Program-made: the position numbers and the translations under genes
Origin: Bradyrhizobium sp. AT1
GTDB taxonomy: Bacteria; Pseudomonadota; Alphaproteobacteria; Rhizobiales; Xanthobacteraceae
Assembly: GCF_001590795.1 (NCBI RefSeq)
Contig: NZ_JXDL01000001.1
Coordinates: 639,502 to 675,658, forward strand
Direction of reading: 5' to 3'
Length of the DNA: 36,157 nt
Notes under the pieces: generated by a model
What the model saw: only the letters and a program-made list of their open reading frames with translations
Told to the model about the DNA's origin: nothing
Database searches by the model: none
Part shown: positions 1 through 6,300 of the stretch, one piece after another
How the letters are laid out: every line of letters begins with the position of its first letter
Position numbering within the stretch: the stretch's first letter is position 1

Positions 1-546
1 CCCGGTCAGCACGGTGCCGGCGGCCCGCCGCCCGGACGTTATGTCGCCCGCGGTCCCGCGCCGACGCGCGACTGGGGCGGACACACCTATCGCGGCAGCC
101 GCGCCTGGGATGGCGGGCGCTGGCGTCACGAAGTCCACAACGGCCGCTCCGGCTGGTGGTGGGACGTTGGCGGTGTCTGGTATTATTATCCGCAGCGAAT
201 GGCCGGCCCGCCCGCCTACATCTCGGAGGAGTACTACGACGACGTGCCGGTGGCCTATGCTCCGGCGCCACCTCCAGTCGCCTATGCGCCGCCACCTCCG
301 CCCCCGCCACCGGCCGACCCCGGCGCGAGCGCGCTTGGTGGCGCCATCGTCGGCGGCGTGCTCGGCGGGTTGATCTCGGGCAACGCGACAGGGGCTGCCG
401 CCGGCGCTGTTCTTGGCGGTGCCACCGGAGCCATCGCGGGCGCCACCGCCGCATCCCAGCCCGGTTACTACTGGGCGCAGGGCACTTGCTATTACCGCTA
501 TCCGAGCGGCCAGTATGTCCAGGCCGATCCGCGCGCCTGCTATTGA
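1..546 (+). CDS. Glycine-zipper envelope protein, 5' end outside the window
   Basis: The reading frame is open from the first base and ends at TGA 544-546, so the true start lies upstream. The visible 181 residues begin with a Gly/Pro/Arg-rich stretch, then a Trp/Tyr-rich segment (around positions 150-195), a Pro/Tyr/Ala linker, and a glycine-zipper hairpin at about 325-450 with repeated GxxxG spacing (GGAIVGGVLGGLISG). The C-terminus has two cysteines in an aromatic context (GTCYYRY and DPRACY). Glycine-zipper proteins of this kind are usually exported and sit in or near the outer membrane, but no specific function is known. The signal peptide is not visible because the N-terminus is missing. 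An internal ATG at 199 could be mistaken for a start, but the coding pattern clearly continues upstream of it. A strong terminator follows 25 bases after the stop. Confidence 0.75.
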   Translation, partial: PGQHGAGGPPPGRYVARGPAPTRDWGGHTYRGSRAWDGGRWRHEVHNGRSGWWWDVGGVWYYYPQRMAGPPAYISEEYYDDVPVAYAPAPPPVAYAPPPPPPPPADPGASALGGAIVGGVLGGLISGNATGAAAGAVLGGATGAIAGATAASQPGYYWAQGTCYYRYPSGQYVQADPRACY

Positions 547-570
547 GTCTCCACCCCGGATCGACGGGCA

Positions 571-597
571 AAGGCGGGCTTCGGCCCGCCTTTTTCT
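571..597 (+). terminator. Intrinsic terminator of the glycine-zipper gene
   Basis: A perfect 7-bp stem GGCGGGC (573-579) / GCCCGCC (584-590) with a TTCG tetraloop is followed at once by TTTTTCTT. The A571-A572 pair extends the stem into the T-run. It is placed directly downstream of the stop at 546. Confidence 0.9.
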
Positions 598-695
598 TAT
601 CAGCCGGCGATTGCATCAAATTGGCGCTGGCGTTCGCTACTGCCTCACGCAAATCTCAAAAGAAAACGTCGGGATGATTCGCGGGGACGTGGGAC

Positions 696-788
696 ATGCT
701 GGATGCAATCCAGATCAGCTTGGCGCTTTGGGCCATGATCGTTTGCGGTGGGATCAAGCTTGGGCAGGTGCTGCACTGCCTGATTTAG
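696..788 (+). CDS. Possible 30-residue single-span membrane microprotein
   Basis: A short frame opens with ATG at 696 and closes with TAG at 786-788. It encodes a mostly hydrophobic peptide beginning MLDAIQISLALWAMIV and ending in GQVLHCLI, which could form one membrane helix. Upstream G-rich sequence (GGGGACGTGGGAC) may serve as a weak ribosome-binding site. It sits between the terminator at 571-597 and the oppositely oriented small membrane gene ending at 811. I do not recognise the family. The composition, with a charged N-terminus followed by a helix-like hydrophobic run, argues for coding, but a peptide this short can occur by chance. Confidence 0.35.
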   Translation: MLDAIQISLALWAMIVCGGIKLGQVLHCLI

Positions 789-810
789 CAAGGGACGGAT
801 CGCCCTCGCG

Positions 811-987
811 TCAGGACACCAGCCAGTTGAAGAACGCCATCGCGCCCCAGACCAGACCGGCGATCCAGGCCAGCATCACGATGCCGATGGTCCCGAGATA
901 CGCGACGCCGACCAGGTCACTCCTGTGTCGTTGCGCCCGGACGTTGGCTGAGGCCGCTGCTTCTTGTGTCATGACGGAATACACCAT
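811..987 (-). CDS. Small hypothetical membrane protein
   Basis: A 58-residue frame has a polar N-terminus rich in Ala/Gln/Arg and one strong C-terminal transmembrane segment (LGTIGIVMLAWIAGLVWGAM) ending in a short tail. I chose the ATG at 987 because an AGGG Shine-Dalgarno-like sequence lies five bases upstream. An in-frame ATG at 972 (MTQEAAAS) and an upstream one at 1023 are alternatives. Single-pass small proteins of this size are common and poorly characterised in Rhizobiales. No function can be assigned. It is likely monocistronic, since nothing on the same strand is close. Confidence 0.5.
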   Translation of the reverse strand: MVYSVMTQEAAASANVRAQRHRSDLVGVAYLGTIGIVMLAWIAGLVWGAMAFFNWLVS

Positions 988-1226
988 CGATGCCCTCGCG
1001 CGCTGCTGAAAGCGTCGAGACATTGTTTAGCCGAGTTGCGGGGATGAGACTGTGACGCCATTCACAGATCGTCCGAATGAAGCCATTCTCATGGTTTCGC
1101 AATGAGCGCATGCCTGTGGTGAGGCGAGGGGCTGTTTACCGGTCCGGGAGATCGGGATGGTCACCCCGCAATCTTACGGATGAAATTGCCACGCGCTTGT
1201 CCAGATGGCCCGCTAGAGTCGAGCCC

Positions 1227-1376
1227 ATGTGTACCAAGTACGATCCACAGCATGAGGCCGAGGCGGCGATGAAGCGGGCCGCGGCATCTGAAGGCGCCGA
1301 TCGGCAGCGCCTGATCCAGCTGGCCCTTGCCTGGCACGAGCTCGCCCGCGACCGGCGCGACGAGCGGGCGGACTGA
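1227..1376 (+). CDS. Small hypothetical protein, helical and charged
   Basis: This 49-residue product starts MCTKYDPQHEAEAAMKR and is dominated by Ala, Glu, Arg and Leu, typical of a short soluble helical protein. An in-frame ATG further upstream (1077) would add 50 residues, but that extension is Arg/Trp-rich and looks non-coding, so the internal ATG at 1227 was preferred. Only a weak GAG ribosome-binding element precedes it. Function is unknown. Confidence 0.45.
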   Translation: MCTKYDPQHEAEAAMKRAAASEGADRQRLIQLALAWHELARDRRDERAD

Positions 1377-1433
1377 GGGCGTCTCGGGAAAATTCGGCAG
1401 CTGCGCGGTCGGCCCGTCGATCGCCATGAGAAA

Positions 1434-1494
1434 GCCCCGTGCTCGGGGGACAAGCACGGGGCCCTTCAAAGCCGACCGGGGCTGGGTGGTCGGC
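1434..1494 (-). ncRNA. Two adjacent stem-loops, possible small-RNA 3' end with terminator
   Basis: Read on the minus strand, a 7-bp stem (1488-1494 with 1471-1477, GCCGACC/GGTCGGC) is followed by a perfect 10-bp stem (1453-1462 with 1434-1443, GCCCCGTGCT/AGCACGGGGC) and then TTTCTC. That order, structure then GC-rich hairpin then T-rich tail, fits the 3' end of a minus-strand small RNA or a short untranslated transcript. The plus-strand flank is not T-rich, so termination of the 1227-1376 gene is less likely. No promoter was identified, so the 5' end of the putative transcript is not defined. Confidence 0.35.
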
Positions 1495-1637
1495 ACCACT
1501 TGATTTCACGCATTCCAACGTGCCGGTCGTGATCTCGTTCCACGCCGCTTCGCATTTGTTGTTCGTTGTGTCGATGCGGGGCGGCTCGTTTCGCCCGCCA
1601 ATGAGGAACATTCGTTTCTTGCGGACGTTGGCCGGCT

Positions 1638-1856
1638 ATGACCGCCCCCGAGTTACGCGCACAGTCTTTCGAGATCGCCTGGAAATATCTCGATCTGTCC
1701 GGCCTGCTCACAGGTGAGCACACGGAGTCGGCTCGTTTCATCCTCAACAGGATCGATCGCATGATGCTGCGCGGAGAGCGGCGCAGATTGTTGCTGTCGA
1801 ATGCCGCGATCGATGCGTATCGCTTGCGGCCGGCGCTCGTGACGCTGAATGCGTGA
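1638..1856 (+). CDS. Small hypothetical protein (72 aa)
   Basis: This is a soluble, helix-rich protein beginning MTAPELRAQSFEIAWKYLD, with a basic central stretch (MMLRGERRRLLLSN). The codon pattern is consistent with a real gene, and the ATG at 1638 is the first in frame after a stop. No strong Shine-Dalgarno sequence is visible. It has no recognisable domain and no operon partner. The mix of conserved-looking hydrophobic positions and Arg-rich patches suggests a folded helical protein, but the function is unknown. Confidence 0.5.
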   Translation: MTAPELRAQSFEIAWKYLDLSGLLTGEHTESARFILNRIDRMMLRGERRRLLLSNAAIDAYRLRPALVTLNA

Positions 1857-1956
1857 ACAAGTCGGCTGGTGAAACGCGGCATTAAGAAATGCGTCGCGCT
1901 GATCTTTCCGGTTGCGATTCGTGCTGTGGGAACGAAGCGGAGTCGGATCGTGAACA

Positions 1957-1983
1957 AACAAAAAGCCCCCGAAGGGGCTTTCA
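1957..1983 (-). terminator. Intrinsic terminator of the DUF2171 gene
   Basis: On the minus strand, AAAGCCCC/GGGGCTTT (1962-1969 with 1974-1981) forms an 8-bp stem with a four-base loop and runs into CTTTTTGTTTGTT. It begins only a few bases after the stop codon of the minus-strand gene at 1987. Confidence 0.85.
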
Positions 1984-1986
1984 GTC

Positions 1987-2214
1987 TCAGGCAGCTTCCG
2001 TCTTCGGGACGGCGTCGGCATTTACTGAAAGCTTGACGACATCGCCTTCGACGGCACCGACATATTTCGTGTCGATGTAGTGATGATGGTCCTTGTGGCC
2101 TTCCGGGCTGTCCTTGCGCGTCAGCTTGATCCGGTTGCCCTCGACGCGGTCGACGGTGCCGATATGTGCGCCGTCCTTGCCGATGATTTTCATGTGCTCT
2201 CTGATGTCAGCGAT
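1987..2214 (-). CDS. DUF2171 protein, probable ATC start codon
   Basis: This small soluble protein (68 residues from the first ATG at 2193, 75 from the ATC at 2214) has the DUF2171 pattern: an IREHM-like N-terminus, then GxHIGTVDRVEGNRIKLTRKDS, a His-rich HKDHHHYI turn and a beta-rich end. The family is PRC-barrel-like and often stress-associated in Rhizobiales, with no known biochemical role. A near-perfect ribosome-binding site, AAGGAGG (2226-2220), sits five bases before an in-frame ATC at 2214-2212. The codons from that ATC (I-A-D-I-R-E-H-M) match the family N-terminus, where an initiator Met would be expected. The ATG at 2193 lies seven codons later, with only GAGAG close by. I therefore place the start at 2214, with 2193 as the conservative alternative. 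Confidence 0.7.
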   Translation of the reverse strand: MADIREHMKIIGKDGAHIGTVDRVEGNRIKLTRKDSPEGHKDHHHYIDTKYVGAVEGDVVKLSVNADAVPKTEAA

Positions 2215-2447
2215 GTTGTCCTCCTTAGCTTAGGTCTCAACGGCGAACATCGACGTTCGTTGCAGCAGGCGTGCGTTGGGCCCGGAGGCCTTCCGCACGT
2301 TGAAATGCGATCGGATCTATCAAGATGCGCATGGAGACCATTCAGGCCGATCTCGAGCGAAAGCATGAGGAACTCAGGCTGTTGAACGCCTGCCTGAGAC
2401 GTCGGCGCGATGTGGCGGCTCGATGTGGCGCGTCCGCGGCGTCGCGA

Positions 2448-2708
2448 TCAGTCGATCGCCAGGCAATGCTCTACGGCTGGCTTTTCCTGGCCATTGTCGT
2501 TGGCGTGGCTGGGACGGGCCCACTCCTGAACGGCGAATGCAAGGTGATGCTGGCCCATGGCAGCGCCAACGATCGATGCCTGAGCCACCTTGATGGGCTT
2601 TGTGACCACGCTGGTGTTCACGAGGCCTGCGTCGATTGCCAAATACGACATCGCGACGATCGCCACCGCAGATGCGATCGCCATTCTCGTCCATTCGGTT
2701 GGAAACAT
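2448..2708 (-). CDS. Small hypothetical membrane-anchored or secreted protein
   Basis: An 86-residue protein starts at ATG 2708, five bases after AAGGA. The N-terminus (MFPTEWTRMAIASAVAIVAM) is a charged cap followed by a hydrophobic helix, read as either a signal anchor or an uncleaved signal sequence. The remainder is polar (VNTSVVTKPIKVAQASIVG, then a Gln/His/Asn-rich tail). I do not recognise a family. It lies 118 bases downstream of tRNA-Arg on the same strand and may share its transcript. An antisense plus-strand frame across this region has a poor coding pattern in its second half and is not called. Confidence 0.55.
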   Translation of the reverse strand: MFPTEWTRMAIASAVAIVAMSYLAIDAGLVNTSVVTKPIKVAQASIVGAAMGQHHLAFAVQEWARPSHANDNGQEKPAVEHCLAID

Positions 2709-2826
2709 CGGAGTCCTTAGCCGAGCGTAACTCGCTCGGCGCTTACATAGGGCTGATCCGCGCCGTGCAAAGGCCGCGACATGGTTACCCACGCGTTCGT
2801 GAAGGCGATTGATTGGCAGATGAGAC

Positions 2827-2903
2827 TGGCGATCCCGGCAGGATTCGAACCTGCAACCCTCAGAGTAGAAATCTGATGCTCTATCCAGTTGAGCTACGGG
2901 ACC
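2827..2903 (-). tRNA. tRNA-Arg (anticodon TCT)
   Basis: The minus strand folds into a full cloverleaf. The acceptor GGTCCCG pairs with CGGGATC (one G-T), the D-arm is GCTC/GAGC, and the anticodon stem TCAGA/TCTGA encloses loop TTTCTAC, giving anticodon TCT. The T-arm is GCAGG-TTCGAAT-CCTGC, and the CCA end is encoded at 2827-2829. It decodes AGA (and AGG by wobble). Confidence 0.97.
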
Positions 2904-2950
2904 GTCTGGAGCCGCCTCGGTTTGGAGGCTGGCCGTTCATCTACCATGCC

Positions 2951-2978
2951 ATTATGAAAAATATCGTCTTTCGCCAAG
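2951..2978 (-). promoter_or_regulatory. Probable promoter of tRNA-Arg
   Basis: On the minus strand, CTTGGC (2978-2973) and CATAAT (2956-2951) are spaced 16 bases apart, close to the alphaproteobacterial housekeeping promoter. The expected transcription start is about 40 bases before the mature tRNA 5' end. The rest of the interval 2904-3307 shows no convincing gene. Confidence 0.4.
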
Positions 2979-3307
2979 CCTGAACCGAACCGTTTTCCTC
3001 AATGCCGCGACAAAGCGGAACGGTGGCGTGTCAGGGTGCCGGGTTGAGCGGCAGCGGGCTGGACGATGGATCACAACGCCGGTAACGCTGGCCAGCTTCC
3101 GGGATACGGCCGCCGGTCGACGGATCGGGTATTGCTGCGCCATCAGGACGGCGTGCGCGACAATATCTTGATCGGTCTCCTCTGGGCTTGCCTTATCATG
3201 GCGAATGCGACGATCTGCAGCTTTGGTTCCATCGCCTTGAGTCCGTCACCTTTCCGCGCATTTCATGCTGCCTGCGGGCGGCTGTCCGCACTTTCCGGGA
3301 GTCCATC

Positions 3308-6300
3308 ATGATCGGTCTTGTTCGCGCCGTCACACTCTGCGCCGCGCTGGCGCTCGGCCTTTGCGCAGCGCAAGCCGCCGACAAAGCCTTCAAGCGCGAC
3401 GACCTCGCCGATTCCGCGATCAAGCTGGAAGCGCAGATCAAGAGCGAGGCGGGGCCGGTCGCCAAGACCAATGCGACGCTGAAGACGGACGCCGACGCCG
3501 CCTTCCGGCGCAATGATTACCGCACCGGGCTGTCGGTGCTCGGCCAGATCGCGGCCACCACGCCGGAGGATACCGGCAATTGGCTGCGGCTCGCCAAGGT
3601 CATCTTCCAGATCTCGCCGAAGAGCTCGAGCGAGCAGACCTTCCTGCTGGAGCGCGCCTCGACCGCCGCCTACATCGCTTACATGCGCGCCGGCAATTCG
3701 GGCGAGGAGGCCGACGCGCTCGCCGTGCTCGGCAAGTCGCTGGCGGAACGGAAGCTGTGGCGGCCGGCACTGGATGCGCTGCGGCTGTCGCTCGACATGC
3801 GCGAGGTCGCCGACGTCCGCGGCCAGTATGAGAAGATGCGCGACGAGCACGGCTTCCGGCTGCTCGACTATACCGTGGACTCGGATTCGGCGAGCCCGCG
3901 GGCCTGCTTCCAGTTCTCGGAAGAACTGGCAAAGCGCACCGACTTCGCGCCATTCCTGACGCTCGCTGGCCAGGACAAGCCGGCGCTGTCGGCCGAAGGC
4001 AAGCAGCTCTGCGTCGACGGGCTGAAGCACGGCGAACGCTACAACATCAATTTGCGCGCCGGCCTGCCGTCCACGGTGAAGGAAGGCCTGCCGAAATCGG
4101 CCGAGTTCAACGTCTATGTGCGCGACCGCAAGCCCTTCGTGCGCTTCACCAGCCGGGCCTATGTGCTGCCCCGGACCGGCCAGCGCGGCATTCCCGTGGT
4201 CAGCGTCAACACGCCCGCGGTCAATATCAACGTGTTCCGGATCGGTGACCGCAACCTGATCAACACGGTGGTGGACAGCGACTTCCAGAAGACGCTGTCG
4301 AAGTACCAGCTCAGCGATCTCGGCGACGAGCGCGGTGTCAAGGTCTGGACCGGCGAGCTCGCGACCGCGATGACGCTGAACCAGGACGTCACCACGGCAT
4401 TCCCGGTCGATCAGGCCCTCGGCGAGCTCCAGCCCGGCGTCTACGTGATGACGGCCGCCGCCAAGAGCCCGGGTTCGGACGACGATTATCAGCTCGCCAC
4501 GCAATGGTTCATCGTCTCCGATCTCGGCGTCTCCGCCTATTCCGGCAATGACGGTATCCACGTGTTCGTCAACTCGCTGGCATCGACCGATCCGGTGGGG
4601 AAGGCCGAGGTGCGGCTGGTTGCCCGCAACAACGAGATCCTGGCGACCCGCAAGACCGACGATTCAGGCCACGTGCTGTTCGAGGCCGGCCTTGCGCGCG
4701 GCGAAGGCGGCCTTTCTCCGGCGATGCTCACCGTGACCGGCGAGAAGGCGGATTATGCCTTCCTCAGCCTGAAATCCTCGGCCTTCGATCTGTCCGATCG
4801 TGGCGTCTCCGGCCGCGCGGTGCCTGCAGGCGCCGATGCCTTCGTCTATGCCGAGCGCGGCGTCTATCGCTCCAATGAGACCGTCTATCTCACCGCGCTG
4901 TTGCGCGACGGGCAGGGCAATGCCGTCACCGGCGGACCGATGACGCTGGTGATCGAGCGGCCCGATGGCGTCGAATACCGCCGCGCCGTGCTGGCTGATC
5001 AGGGCGCCGGCGGCCGCACGCTGGCCGTGCCGCTCAATTCGGCCGTGCCGACCGGAACGTGGCGAGCGCGCGCCTTCACCGATCCGAAGGGCTCCTCGGT
5101 CGGCGAGACCACCTTCATGGTCGAGGATTACGTCCCCGACCGGATCGAATTCGACTTGTCCGCCAAAGACAAGCTGATCAAAGCTAACGCTCCAGTGGAG
5201 CTTAAGGCGGACGGCCATTTCCTCTATGGCGCGCCGGCCTCGGGCCTTGCGCTCGAAGGCGACATGCTGATCGCTCCCGCGTCCGAACGTCCCGGCTTTG
5301 CCGGCTACCAGTTCGGCGTCGCCGACGAGGAGACCAATTCGAACGAGCGCACGCCGCTCGAGAACCTGCCCGAGGCCGACGCCAATGGCGTTGCGACCTT
5401 CCCGGTGACGCTGGACAAGCAGCCGGCCTCGACCCGCCCGCAGGAGGCCCAGATCTTCGTGCGGATGGTGGAGACCGGCGGCCGCGCCGTCGAACGCAAG
5501 ATCGTGCTGCCGGTTGCGCCCAGCGTGGCGCAGATCGGCATCAAGCCGCTGTTCGGCGACAAGAACGTCGCCGAGGGCGACAAGGCCGAGTTCGACGTCG
5601 TGTTCGTCTCGCCCGAGGGTGAGCGGCTGCGCCGCGACGGCCTGCGTTACGAACTCCTGAAGATGGAGTCGCGCTATCAATGGTATCGGCAGAACAACTA
5701 CTGGGAATACGAGCCGGTCAAGTCGACCTCGCGCGTTGCCGACGGTGACGTGACCGTTGCCGCCGACAAGCCGGCGCGAATTTCGCTCACGCCTCAGCCA
5801 GGCCGCTATCGGCTCGACGTGAAGTCGAGCGACGCCGATGGCCCTGTCACCTCGGTGCAGTTCGACGTCGGCTGGTATTCCGACGGCAGCGCCGACACGC
5901 CGGACCTCCTGGAGACCTCGATCGACAAGCCGCAATACGCCTCCGGTGATACCATGACGGTGTCGGTCAATGTCCGCAGCGCCGGCAAGCTGACCATCAA
6001 CGTGCTCGGCGACCGCCTCCTGACGACGCAGACCATCGACGTCAAGGAGGGCACCGCGCAGGTCAAGCTGCCGGTCGGCAAGGACTGGGGCACCGGCGCT
6101 TATGTCGTGGCGACGCTGCGCCGTCCGCTCGATGCTGCTGCCCAGCGCATGCCGGGCCGCGCGATCGGCCTGAAATGGTTCGGCATCGACAAGCAGACCC
6201 GCACGTTGCAGGTGAAGCTGTCGCCGCCGGCGCTGATCCGGCCGAATTCGGCGCTGAAGATTCCGGTCAAGATCGACGGGCTCAATCCGGGCGAGGACGC

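Noticed and set aside
2325..2720. Plus-strand frame beginning METIQADLERKHEELRLLN
   Set aside because: The first 40 residues look helical and possibly real, but the rest is antisense to the better-supported minus-strand gene at 2448-2708 and is Arg/His/Cys-rich. No good ribosome-binding site was found, so a short or frameshifted gene at 2331-2450 remains only a possibility.
2827..2903. tRNA-Arg as an integration site for a mobile element
   Set aside because: No integrase, duplicated tRNA 3' end or flanking direct repeat was found in the window.
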